DNA of 64,000 nt from Megasphaera stantonii. GTDB lineage: Bacteria; Bacillota; Negativicutes; Veillonellales; Megasphaeraceae. Of this stretch, positions 1-7,821 are shown in pieces. Position numbers and translations under genes: made by a program. The stretch spans positions 248,001-312,000 of the forward strand of contig NZ_CP029462.1 of assembly GCF_003367905.1 (NCBI RefSeq), written 5' to 3'. The notes beneath the pieces were generated by a model. It was given only the letters and a program-made list of their open reading frames with translations, had not been told where the DNA came from and did not search any database. How positions within the stretch are numbered: the stretch's first letter is position 1; the number at the start of each line of letters is the position of its first letter.

Positions 1-246
1 AATCGCTCCTTCTTTCGGCACATTAAAATTGCTGTACTGGTTAATGGACACGCCGCCGGCAGAAGGTCCGGCAATCTGTACGAGAGGAATGCCGTTAGCC
101 GTCTGCTGTACTAAAGGCTTTCGGGACGCCGGTGCGTTCGTATCAGGCAAAATCGGTGCGGCTACTGCCAATGCAGATTCCATACCAAATAAACCTAACA
201 CCAGCCATGCTGTTACTCGCTTTGCAAGTTTCTTCCTGTATTTCAT
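1..246 (-). CDS. TpsA-type exoprotein, N-terminal part only
   Basis: Partial gene running off the left edge; 82 codons are visible from an ATG at 246-244, preceded by AGGAGG. The protein starts with a long basic, hydrophobic Sec signal (MKYRKKLAKRVTAWLVLGLFG) ending near AVAAP. It continues with NGIPLVQIAGPSAGG and SINQYSNFNV, the typical opening of the filamentous-haemagglutinin secretion (TPS) domain. By family, such proteins are exported across the outer membrane by a cognate TpsB pore, and the tpsB gene lies directly upstream on the same strand. Total size and passenger function (adhesin, haemolysin or contact-dependent toxin) are not visible. Confidence 0.85.
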   Translation of the reverse strand, partial: MKYRKKLAKRVTAWLVLGLFGMESALAVAAPILPDTNAPASRKPLVQQTANGIPLVQIAGPSAGGVSINQYSNFNVPKEGAI

Positions 247-419
247 ATGCGTTTCCTCCTCTTTATTTTACCATGAGTCCACCCAAATTATATCCATCAG
301 CTTGTTAGACAGAACCGAGACATCGTGTGTACCCCTCCATCATTCGAAGATGCTTCTTATGATAAAACGGTAAAAGATAACTGGCGCGTGACGCAACGTC
401 AGGTTACCCCCCTCCATGA

Positions 420-2108
420 TTAGAAGCGCCAGCTGAATGTAAAACCGCTGGTCACATGCTCGGTATGATAGCCATCGGGCTTGTAAATAGGTAGCCCGGC
501 AAATACGTCATATGACAACCCCGAAGAAAAGCTGCCTCGCATGCCCAGCACAGCACCGGCTATATTTTTTCCAACCAGATCCTCCGTGCTCGGGCCATAT
601 ACCTTGCCGACATCGATACCGATATAAATATCGCTGTGAAGCTTTGGAACAGAAGATGCCAGCTCATTGCGCAGGTACCAGCCGCTTTCACTCATAAGGG
701 TATATTCGCCGTCAAAACCGCGCACCGTGTAGCGGTTGCCCATGGAAATCATATCTACGCCGTACAGCTTGTCGCCGGCCATGGTCCACTGCCCATGAAA
801 GGACGCCGTATATATGGCCGGCCGGTGTCCCATTGTGAAGGGACGTTGGTAATCGAAGTCAAACAGCCACATATGATACCGCGTTTTTGGCCCGTCGGCA
901 TAGTCATTTTCCGGCATGGCGCCGAACCAGCCAAGGCCCATGCGATGACCTACGCGGCCATACACGGTATAATTCTGTCCGTATAACACCTTAGATATCC
1001 CAACTTCCAGCGCCGTCGTATGCAGCGTCTGAATGGGGATTTCCACATCATTGATGAAATTATGAGAGTTTCGTTTGCGAAGGCTCACGTCGAAACTGGC
1101 CTTGCTTCGCTGATCCCGGCTCATGAGGTGTTCCCAGGTCAACGTCGTTACATCTGTTTCGCCGCCGCTGATGAAGTCATAGGGAATACTATGCACGGTC
1201 TGGTGGTACTTATATCGGTAGTATGAAATGGAGAAGGATTCCCGTCCATAGGGAATCCGATAATATATACTCTGGCTCCGCGTTCCCCGTTCATACCCAT
1301 CCATAGCTCCATCACCATTAAATCCGACCTGCAGCAAATCATTGGCATAAAACGGACTGTCTATAGCTATATTAGCGTTTAACTGTAAGCGTCCAGTGCT
1401 GGAAAGACCAGAATCGTCTACAGAAAGTAATCCGTGAAACGGCTTCGTCCGTGTAACGGTGAGCTCTATATCGCTCATACCAGCTTTCGCGGCGGGAAGA
1501 AGACGCATTGATACAGTCTGTGAGGATACCCCCTGCATTTGTTCAATCCCTTGTTCCAGTTGACGGACATTCAATATATCTCCCTCACGGCAGGGAAACG
1601 CAGTGCGCCAAGTTATGTCATAGCTGTCCTTACTGTAAATAAATTTATGAATCCGTCCAGGCTGTACAACTAGGCTCAGCATGCCATGTTCCAGTTTCTG
1701 CTCCGGGATGATTACACGGCTGGTCGCATATCCCCTATCCAATAACATCTGGTTGAGGGAACGCGCAACTTCGTTAATTGTAGCCAAATTCATCTCACGG
1801 TGTTCATAGTCGGCAACTTTTTCATAAAGAAAAAGAAACTCCGGTTCCATACCTTCCAGCCGTATCTGGCGGATATAAAAAGATGGGCCTCCGGGAGCAG
1901 GCGGCATGGCCGTTTCAAGCGCTGGGATACCTTCGATTTCCACCCTTCCCGGGCGCTGCAGCCGCTCGCTGCGCGCTTCATCAGCAAGTCGTGCTTGCTC
2001 CAACTGTTCCTGCTGCGTCATCGGGGATACAGAAGCAGCCTGCGCTGCCACACTCCCTAACAAAACCATACTACAAACCAATGCTATCTGGCGCTTCGTT
2101 TTGCTCAT
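420..2108 (-). CDS. TpsB two-partner secretion outer-membrane transporter (ShlB/FhaC family)
   Basis: 562 aa, the usual length for the family. An N-terminal signal peptide is followed by a linker, ShlB-type POTRA domains (about residues 70-225, including FYIRQIRLEGMEP and a conserved RGYATSRVIIPEQ segment) and a 16-strand-type barrel ending in FTFSWRF, a C-terminal aromatic. The motif TVRGFDGE matches the VRGF signature of the Omp85/TpsB plug loop. By family it secretes the exoprotein begun at 246. I chose ATG 2108, with AGGAG ten bases upstream, over an in-frame TTG at 2114. Together with tpsA it forms a two-gene locus, and it implies an outer membrane. Confidence 0.9.
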   Translation of the reverse strand: MSKTKRQIALVCSMVLLGSVAAQAASVSPMTQQEQLEQARLADEARSERLQRPGRVEIEGIPALETAMPPAPGGPSFYIRQIRLEGMEPEFLFLYEKVADYEHREMNLATINEVARSLNQMLLDRGYATSRVIIPEQKLEHGMLSLVVQPGRIHKFIYSKDSYDITWRTAFPCREGDILNVRQLEQGIEQMQGVSSQTVSMRLLPAAKAGMSDIELTVTRTKPFHGLLSVDDSGLSSTGRLQLNANIAIDSPFYANDLLQVGFNGDGAMDGYERGTRSQSIYYRIPYGRESFSISYYRYKYHQTVHSIPYDFISGGETDVTTLTWEHLMSRDQRSKASFDVSLRKRNSHNFINDVEIPIQTLHTTALEVGISKVLYGQNYTVYGRVGHRMGLGWFGAMPENDYADGPKTRYHMWLFDFDYQRPFTMGHRPAIYTASFHGQWTMAGDKLYGVDMISMGNRYTVRGFDGEYTLMSESGWYLRNELASSVPKLHSDIYIGIDVGKVYGPSTEDLVGKNIAGAVLGMRGSFSSGLSYDVFAGLPIYKPDGYHTEHVTSGFTFSWRF

Positions 2109-2320
2109 CCGCAATCATCTCCTAATGAAATTGTATCCGTTCAATTAAAAGGGGTACCCCCCTCCTGTTAGTTTCATTATACGCCTGACAAGTTTAAATG
2201 TTCAATCATTTTTTTGTAGTTTTTTAGTCAAGTATTGTGATCGGGCATTTCTTATCAAAAACATTGGTCCTATATATATTAATTGGCACATATATGCTAA
2301 TGAGAACATACTTAGTAATT

Positions 2321-3178
2321 TTATGTTTTCAATAGACTATCAATATCTATATTCAAATACTGTGTCAAGTCAATGACTATCGACAATCTTAAAAAGGTTT
2401 TTCCCTGCTCCATTTTATAAATGGCATCTCTCCCATACCCAATAGCATCTGCTAATTGTTGTACGGACAGTCCCTTTTTTATTCGCAATTTCTTTATATT
2501 ACTTGCAGCAGCCTTATTTACTTTCATCCATTCTTCTTTGGGTATTGGATTTAAATGTTGACTATTCCAATCAAAGGGGTTGAAGTCTTCTTCTTTAAAT
2601 CGATGGTAAATGAAATCATCCATGGTCATGTTAAACAATCGTGATACAGCATATGCAATAGGGAACGACATGTGATACCGACCATTTTCAAGCGCCCACA
2701 TATAGCTATTGCTTAATCCAAGCAAAGCAGCTGTTTCATTTTGGTTCAGACAATAATAGTAACGCAGAGTCATTAAGTTATGACGTATGGTTTCATATAC
2801 TTGCCCGTGCTTTTCCTTTAGTTGTCTAATTTTCATTAAGGCTTCTACCCAAATTTGATTTTCCTCTTCCCCCCATTCATGTTCTACTAATAGGCCAATA
2901 GGAATATAAAACATCTGTGAAAACAGCCATACACACCGAAGACTGGCATAATACCTCCCATTTTCCATGGCATTGACATATTTAGGATTTAGCCCCAATA
3001 AATCAGCGCAATGTTTCTGGCTCATTCCATACATGTTCCGTATCAGTACAAGGTTTTGCCTTATCCGTTCCTGTACTTCCATCCATCGCAACTCAGTTAC
3101 ATCAGGTTTCTTCTCTGCTAAATAAAAATCTCTTGCCGCCTTATTCGCTGTTTTAATAAAAGTCTTTTTTGCATTCAT
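2321..3178 (-). CDS. Regulator with three tandem XRE-type HTH domains
   Basis: 285 aa. Three separate helix-turn-helix segments can be seen: about residues 40-95 (MYGMSQKHCADLLGLNPKYV), 130-190 (YYCLNQNETAALLGLSNSYM) and 228-284 (KGLSVQQLADAIGYGRDAIY). The first two also share NGRYYxS-like tails and look like an internal duplication; the third is a canonical Cro/CI domain. Single or double HTH proteins are common; three in one chain is unusual. It is preceded by a clear AGGAGG ribosome site and by hairpin element 1. The target is unknown; the neighbouring R-M genes or the ICE itself are possible. The DNA-binding call is firm, the role is not. Confidence 0.75.
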   Translation of the reverse strand: MNAKKTFIKTANKAARDFYLAEKKPDVTELRWMEVQERIRQNLVLIRNMYGMSQKHCADLLGLNPKYVNAMENGRYYASLRCVWLFSQMFYIPIGLLVEHEWGEEENQIWVEALMKIRQLKEKHGQVYETIRHNLMTLRYYYCLNQNETAALLGLSNSYMWALENGRYHMSFPIAYAVSRLFNMTMDDFIYHRFKEEDFNPFDWNSQHLNPIPKEEWMKVNKAAASNIKKLRIKKGLSVQQLADAIGYGRDAIYKMEQGKTFLRLSIVIDLTQYLNIDIDSLLKT

Positions 3179-3200
3179 TCTGATTCCTCCTGCCTTTGGC

Positions 3201-3323
3201 GTTTTTTAGGACGGCAAGGCCGTATCATATACAAAACAGCCAGGCAAGGGCGGCTATAGCCGTACTATTTACCCTTTCCTGGCTGTCTTTGTATATGATA
3301 GTATTTTTTTCCCTAAAAAATAC
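3201..3323 (+). promoter_or_regulatory. Hairpin leader element 1 (candidate single-strand promoter)
   Basis: Plus-strand fold: 3224-3250 pairs with 3272-3299 (one mismatch, one bulge), and an outer stem TTTTTTAGG (3202-3210) pairs with CCTAAAAAA. The apical loop carries CGGC-TATA-GCCG followed by TACTATTTA. A TATGAT (3294-3299) lies where the long stem opens into a bubble. It lies just 5' of the triple-HTH gene. A -35-like TTG box is not evident in this copy, so it is the weakest promoter match of the family. Confidence 0.55.
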
Positions 3324-3347
3324 GATTAGGCCTCTTACCTAATCGTA
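3321..3347 (-). terminator. Intrinsic terminator after the 72-aa gene
   Basis: TACGATTAGG (3321-3330) pairs with CCTAATCGTA (3338-3347). Read on the minus strand it is followed by a run of T, and it begins nine bases after the stop codon at 3356. It partly abuts hairpin element 1. Confidence 0.7.
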
Positions 3348-3355
3348 TTTTCTCA

Positions 3356-3574
3356 CTATGTAAGATGTATCACTCGCACCGTCAAATGGTCAGTAGTATC
3401 TGCAATTTCATCTATATTTTCTGCTGTAATGACATGACTATATTCACTTATATTGGCTAATAACTCCGCCTTATCTGCAAATACATGATAGTTTGCAAAC
3501 CCTTCTGATTCTGCATATGTTGTTAAAGCAGATCCTATAGTATCATTGGGAGCAAAGATAGCTGCATTTTTCAA
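3356..3574 (-). CDS. Hypothetical 72-aa protein
   Basis: I do not recognise it. The protein (APNDTIGSALTTYAESEGFA near the start) is neutral to acidic, soluble-looking, without signal peptide or cysteines, with an alternating hydrophobic pattern that could be a small alpha/beta fold. I chose a TTG start at 3574 because GGAGGG sits seven bases upstream; a longer in-frame start at 3589 would include the ribosome site itself. It lies with the next gene between the triple-HTH regulator and the phosphoesterase, all on one strand, and ends in its own terminator. Confidence 0.5.
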   Translation of the reverse strand: MKNAAIFAPNDTIGSALTTYAESEGFANYHVFADKAELLANISEYSHVITAENIDEIADTTDHLTVRVIHLT

Positions 3575-3654
3575 CACATATCCCTCCAATTATTATTTTT
3601 AGGACGTTTTCTATGAATATTTTCTACTTAACCATTGCCATAACTATAGCATGA

Positions 3655-3900
3655 TTACCATACTTGGTCAACGCAGCTGCTGTTGTTTAACTCTACAACC
3701 AAAGCATGATCTGGGATATGTATTTCATGAGATTCCGGCAAACTGTATCCAATAACGCCGCAGTTTAATTCATAATTCAAAAACAAGAAGCTGCAATAGG
3801 ACTTTGCCGGCTTATCCATGATATCCAATACATGTGCTCCGTCCAAAACTTCTTTCCGCTCCTGAGGGTTCAGCATTCCCCATACTGTATTGACTGCCAT
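3655..3900 (-). CDS. Hypothetical 81-aa protein
   Basis: Not recognised. The start ATG at 3900 has AAAGGAG upstream. The protein has three cysteines (SYCSF, LNCGV, SSCVD), no membrane segment, and a hydrophobic C-terminal half (HALVVELNNSS) consistent with a compact beta-rich fold. It is co-directional with the metallophosphoesterase that precedes it in transcription (73 nt gap) and probably belongs to the same small operon. Nothing in the sequence reveals a role. Confidence 0.5.
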   Translation of the reverse strand: MAVNTVWGMLNPQERKEVLDGAHVLDIMDKPAKSYCSFLFLNYELNCGVIGYSLPESHEIHIPDHALVVELNNSSCVDQVW

Positions 3901-3973
3901 AGTTTTAAACTCCTTTTTCTTTTACTATAGCATCCAAACCAGTAAGAAAAATGAGAGCCGGATTAAAATACAA

Positions 3974-4888
3974 TTAAAATAATGGCAGATGATAAGCATC
4001 ACATAGCAGCTTTAATGTTTCATGGCTTACAGTACCCCGTCGCACGTAAATATTGATTTCACTTCTAAGATACCGGCGTTCCATATCTGGTATTTCCTGT
4101 TTACCAGCATTTCGCTCCCTGTATTCTGCTAAATATCGCTGCAGCCCTTCCGGCAATAAATTTTCTACAAACGAGATAGCCAATGGAGAAGCAGCTTCAC
4201 CAGTTAAATTTACAATATCTGTATATAACCATATATCTTTCCTATCTTTGCCATATTTATTGATGTGCAGATGCCCAAAAAACCAACGCTTGTAGGTCAA
4301 TTTTTCCTCCAACGCGTCAAGCATATGCGATACAGGACATCCGTCATAAGCATGCAGGGAATCAGCCGTATTTTTCCACTTCGACGGAGCGGTATGGGTT
4401 ATGACATAATCAACGGCCCAACCAACTTTCTTTAGATTTTCGGTAGCGTGTTTATACTCATCAATCGTTGGTATTTCCTGCGGCCACCACGATATCCCCT
4501 GTATCCGACGAGCTTGATCAACGCTTTTAGCTCCTCCCAGGCAAAAAAAGGTGCTGCCGTCTATCGTAAAAATTTCTCCGCGCATGAGGTGGTATATGTT
4601 ATTCCGAATCTGGTGTACCTTGCCGCCCTGCCATTCCATGACTGGATAAGACGTAAGCAAATCAAAGTTTTCATGATTTCCATCGACAAATAAGGTGGTA
4701 AATGGCTGTTCACTCAACCACTGCAGCCATCGTTCAGTTTCCTGTGCATGCCGACCTCCCCAAATAAGGCCGAAATCCCCACAAATGATAATATAATCTT
4801 GAGCTCCAATAGCCAGCCCTCGTTCCCGAAGGCTGGCTGGTTCTAACCGGGAAGGATTTCCATGAATATCGCCTGTTATGTAAATCAT
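3974..4888 (-). CDS. Calcineurin-like metallophosphoesterase
   Basis: 304 aa. The dinuclear-metal signature is complete: GDIHG at residues 6-10, GDFGLIWGG near 37, GNHENFD near 70, THTAPS in the middle, and GHLHINKY further on. These are the Asp, Asn and His ligands of the calcineurin-like superfamily, which hydrolyses phosphomono- or diesters. The last ~75 residues (from about 230) form an extra helical tail not belonging to the core domain. It follows the restriction endonuclease by 27 nt on the same strand, so it may act with the R-M system (for example on nucleotides or DNA ends); that link is inference from position only. Confidence 0.85.
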   Translation of the reverse strand: MIYITGDIHGNPSRLEPASLRERGLAIGAQDYIIICGDFGLIWGGRHAQETERWLQWLSEQPFTTLFVDGNHENFDLLTSYPVMEWQGGKVHQIRNNIYHLMRGEIFTIDGSTFFCLGGAKSVDQARRIQGISWWPQEIPTIDEYKHATENLKKVGWAVDYVITHTAPSKWKNTADSLHAYDGCPVSHMLDALEEKLTYKRWFFGHLHINKYGKDRKDIWLYTDIVNLTGEAASPLAISFVENLLPEGLQRYLAEYRERNAGKQEIPDMERRYLRSEINIYVRRGTVSHETLKLLCDAYHLPLF

Positions 4889-4914
4889 AATACCATCCTT
4901 ACACTTTTTAAGTA

Positions 4915-5832
4915 TTATCTTGGACCTAAAAATCTGTCGCCATTCAGATGAATCATATGCTCTGGCTCATCGGCCGTCCAAACCTCCGTTTCGTAGGCAA
5001 GAACATCTGAGAACTTTTTATACGTTTTCCGATCTAAAAATGCAGTTACAAAAATCTTACCCGCTTGGACATGTTTAGTCATTTCTTCTATTTCCTGTAT
5101 CCGCTTAGGTTCCATAGGACCGACAGACGTAACTGCCTCTACAAAGAATAACCAGTTACGGTCTTCTTGATAGAGAATGACATCAGGCATTTTGTCATGA
5201 AGAGTGATTTCAAATCCCAATTCGCGCAATTTAGCTTCATTTTTCACTAAATCTTTATTCGTCGTATCGCCAACATACAGACAAATACAATTCGGTGCAT
5301 ACCGGGGCGCAAATTCTTCCAGGATAGCTTTTTGCAGCTGATTGTGCTTCCCTGGAGAAAAGGTAAAATCACTATTATTTATACGTACCGGCATTTTTCG
5401 CATGGTACGTTTAGATGCATAGAGGGAAATGAGTGTTTGATGATTTTTAAAAAATTTATTCAACTTCTTTTCCCAATCATCAGACCTATAACTGCGAATC
5501 AAGCCAAGCATCTCTTCCGTAAGGCGGTACCTATAATTGGGACTGTTTGTTGCCTTTCCATTGTCTTCAATAAACGCAGCATTTCGAAAATGATGTAAGG
5601 CATGTTTACGAAAAGTTTCCCGCGTATTTTCAGCATATTCCATACCATAAAAATCATTGGAAAATCTAATCATATCGTGTATCCGAATCCATTGATTCGT
5701 TGCACTTTGCCAGTTATCATTGTCGTGAATCCCTGCCATAGCTAGTAATACGCAGCAACACACGATATTCTGCTGTTTTACCGGAACATGTAAAGACGAT
5801 AAAATTTCCTGTGCTTCTTCCAATTTACTCAT
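4915..5832 (-). CDS. Type II restriction endonuclease, BsuBI/PstI family
   Basis: 305 aa from ATG 5832, which overlaps the methylase stop as ATGA. The N-terminal half is helical (MSKLEEAQEILSSL...), and the C-terminal half carries the family's catalytic core: LYVGDTTNKDLV, then MPDVILYQEDRNWLFFVEA with PD and E-A spacing like a PD-(D/E)XK-type centre, then a GPMEPKR segment. By family it cleaves a six-base palindrome (PstI: CTGCAG); the specificity here is not proven. Translational coupling to the methylase upstream supports a functional R-M pair. CTGCAG occurs repeatedly in the window, so the host strand must be methylated if that is the target. Confidence 0.85.
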   Translation of the reverse strand: MSKLEEAQEILSSLHVPVKQQNIVCCCVLLAMAGIHDNDNWQSATNQWIRIHDMIRFSNDFYGMEYAENTRETFRKHALHHFRNAAFIEDNGKATNSPNYRYRLTEEMLGLIRSYRSDDWEKKLNKFFKNHQTLISLYASKRTMRKMPVRINNSDFTFSPGKHNQLQKAILEEFAPRYAPNCICLYVGDTTNKDLVKNEAKLRELGFEITLHDKMPDVILYQEDRNWLFFVEAVTSVGPMEPKRIQEIEEMTKHVQAGKIFVTAFLDRKTYKKFSDVLAYETEVWTADEPEHMIHLNGDRFLGPR

Positions 5833-7316
5833 ATGTAACTCCTCAAAATATGGTTGCAAGACGCTTCAGACAAATCCTGTACAGTCATGAGCTTTTTACC
5901 CATGGATTCAATTATATCAATCGTCGGTACTGGCATAGAATTTATTTCCGTAGAATTAACCTGCGTAGATCCGTTTAAAATTCGGTAATAGCAGTCATAT
6001 AGTGTCGAATTAAACAACACATACAGCCCACAGACCAGGCATTCAGATAACGCTTTCACACCATCAATAAAATTAAGTTTATTTTGCGTACTAATTTGAG
6101 CATACTGCGGATATTTTTTCGATAAGTAGATACCGCACTGTAACCTTCTCCGTTCCTCTTTAGCGGTAAATCGCTTTACAAACAAGTAATTTTTATTTTC
6201 CTGAAGCAAGCCTCTTTGCTCCGTCACAATATATTCATGTTCTTTTCCCGCAGGGAAGATAACCTCCCCATTTTTAATATGTTGCGAGTAAAACAAGGGA
6301 ACAGCATGCTCTTCTGCCTCATTTCGTAATGCATCCCGATTTCTAAAATCTACCGTAAGGCCGGTTTTCATTTTAAGCCCTATATCTGGCAACGTTTGAT
6401 TCCATTTATGCAACGCATTTAATGTATCGACGTCTTTTGAATTGGTTACAAGATATACATAATCTTCCTTGCCATGAACAACGGTAGTGTAAGGTGCTTT
6501 GAATAGGGTTTTATCATTAAAATCATGATTACTCTTTGATGTCGTAATCACGATTTCATGAGATGGCAGTGAATTCTTTTTTGCTTTAATGATGATAGTT
6601 TCCTGAAGTACATTTTCTTTTTCAAACACTTTATCCCGGCTAATAAATAAGTGAATATGCTCTAATGATGCTTCTTTTAAAAATTTTTGTCTAAACTTTC
6701 TAAAATAAGCGCCTGAAGTCCAAGAACGCGGGATGATATATACCATTTCCCCATCATGTTTTAAATTGAACAGGCTCATAGAAGCGAATAAAAAATATAA
6801 ATTAGGAGCTCCATAACATACATCCGGCATAGCAACAGCTTCCGGGGCATCCTTGCTAATTTTTTTATAGGGAGGATTACCAATGATAAAATCAAATTTC
6901 CGTCCGGCCACTCCATCACTTAAGGTAGCATTGTATGCTTCTCGCTGGCTTACAATGTAATTATCATTTACGATTTCGTATGTAAAATGTTTCTGATATC
7001 GAGAAGAAACCCATGCCAGATTATGTTGCAGTAGCTCAGCTACAGTTACATCATTTTCGTAGCAAACTAAATGAATATCTGTAACAGATTGAATCTCATT
7101 CAGTCTTTCAAGCAGCGCCACGGATAAAATACCAGAGCCGGCTCCCGGGTCAAGAATATAAACTTCTGGCATATTTTCAGGTATACGAAATAGCGATGCC
7201 ATAAATATAGCCGATTCCTTGCTGGTAAAAAACTGACCATATTTTTTTCGCTCTTCTTTCGGCATTCTATTAATATATTCTGCCGTTTGGTCAACAACAT
7301 AGTCAAGCATATTCAT
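5829..7316 (-). CDS. N6-adenine DNA methyltransferase of a BsuBI/PstI-type R-M system
   Basis: 495 aa, normal size for the family. Motif I (AdoMet binding) is ILDPGAGSGIL around residues 54-64; the catalytic motif IV is GNPPY at 146-150, diagnostic of adenine-N6 methylases. The N-terminal KKYGQFFTSKESA segment is the usual opening of gamma-type methylases; the C-terminal half is the target-recognition part. It is followed without a gap by the endonuclease and preceded by a small HTH gene, the order methylase-endonuclease seen in BsuBI-like systems. It protects the element's own DNA and, in a new host, would establish before cleavage. Confidence 0.9.
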   Translation of the reverse strand: MNMLDYVVDQTAEYINRMPKEERKKYGQFFTSKESAIFMASLFRIPENMPEVYILDPGAGSGILSVALLERLNEIQSVTDIHLVCYENDVTVAELLQHNLAWVSSRYQKHFTYEIVNDNYIVSQREAYNATLSDGVAGRKFDFIIGNPPYKKISKDAPEAVAMPDVCYGAPNLYFLFASMSLFNLKHDGEMVYIIPRSWTSGAYFRKFRQKFLKEASLEHIHLFISRDKVFEKENVLQETIIIKAKKNSLPSHEIVITTSKSNHDFNDKTLFKAPYTTVVHGKEDYVYLVTNSKDVDTLNALHKWNQTLPDIGLKMKTGLTVDFRNRDALRNEAEEHAVPLFYSQHIKNGEVIFPAGKEHEYIVTEQRGLLQENKNYLFVKRFTAKEERRRLQCGIYLSKKYPQYAQISTQNKLNFIDGVKALSECLVCGLYVLFNSTLYDCYYRILNGSTQVNSTEINSMPVPTIDIIESMGKKLMTVQDLSEASCNHILRSYI

Positions 7317-7379
7317 AAAAGCAACTCCTGTAATTTTATCTTTTTATTATACCATACGCCTAGCTGTTTGCCAGATACC

Positions 7380-7601
7380 CTATTTGAGATTCCGCAGCCT
7401 AATCCCCAGAAAATAATCTGTGCTGACCTTATAATATTTTGCAAGAACAATTAACTTTTCAATGGGTATCATCCGCTTGCCTGACTCGTACAATGCATAG
7501 CTTGCCTGTGAACAATTCAGAACCGCTGCGATGTGTTCTTGTGAATACTTTCGTTTTAGCCGGCATCGCTTTAATCGCTGCCCAATTTCATTTTTTAACA
7601 T
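7380..7601 (-). CDS. Small XRE-family HTH regulator (possible R-M controller)
   Basis: 73 aa from ATG 7601. Essentially one Cro/C1-type domain: IGQRLKRCRLKRKYSQEHIA followed by LNCSQASYALYESGKRMIP and a dimerisation tail (AKYYKVSTDYFLG). Size and position directly upstream of the methylase gene (64 nt) fit a restriction controller (C) protein, but similar small XRE proteins are abundant on ICEs. The start overlaps the preceding gene by 14 nt, so the two are probably cotranscribed. Function as an R-M controller is inference. Confidence 0.75.
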   Translation of the reverse strand: MLKNEIGQRLKRCRLKRKYSQEHIAAVLNCSQASYALYESGKRMIPIEKLIVLAKYYKVSTDYFLGIRLRNLK

Positions 7602-7812
7602 GCGGCAAGCCCCCAAGCGCGGCAATACATAAAACGGCTTCGTAAAAACCTCTGGCTTCCATCGAGATCAACGCGGCCGGCGCATTGATTTGTACATAGT
7701 CATGACGATTCAGCCAGTGGCTCAGATACTCTTCTGTCAGACGACTATGCCCCAGTGTTCGTATAATGCTTTTTTCTTCCTCTGTCAGTCTAATTTTACA
7801 CGGTTCCATCAT
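7588..7812 (-). CDS. Hypothetical 74-aa protein
   Basis: Not recognised. ATG ATG start with GAGGTGAT immediately upstream. The N-terminal half is charged and helical (IRLTEEEKSIIRTLGHSRLT) and the C-terminal half hydrophobic (VLCIAALGGLPHV), with no signal peptide. It lies between the relaxase gene (10 nt) and the XRE gene (14 nt overlap), so it is part of the relaxase transcript and could be a mobilisation accessory or a regulator. No motif decides between these. Confidence 0.5.
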   Translation of the reverse strand: MMEPCKIRLTEEEKSIIRTLGHSRLTEEYLSHWLNRHDYVQINAPAALISMEARGFYEAVLCIAALGGLPHVKK

Positions 7813-7821
7813 ATCACCTCT

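Noticed and set aside
29-373. 114-codon plus-strand frame at the left edge
   Set aside because: Antisense to the tpsA start, which has a signal peptide, a TPS-domain opening and AGGAGG on the other strand.
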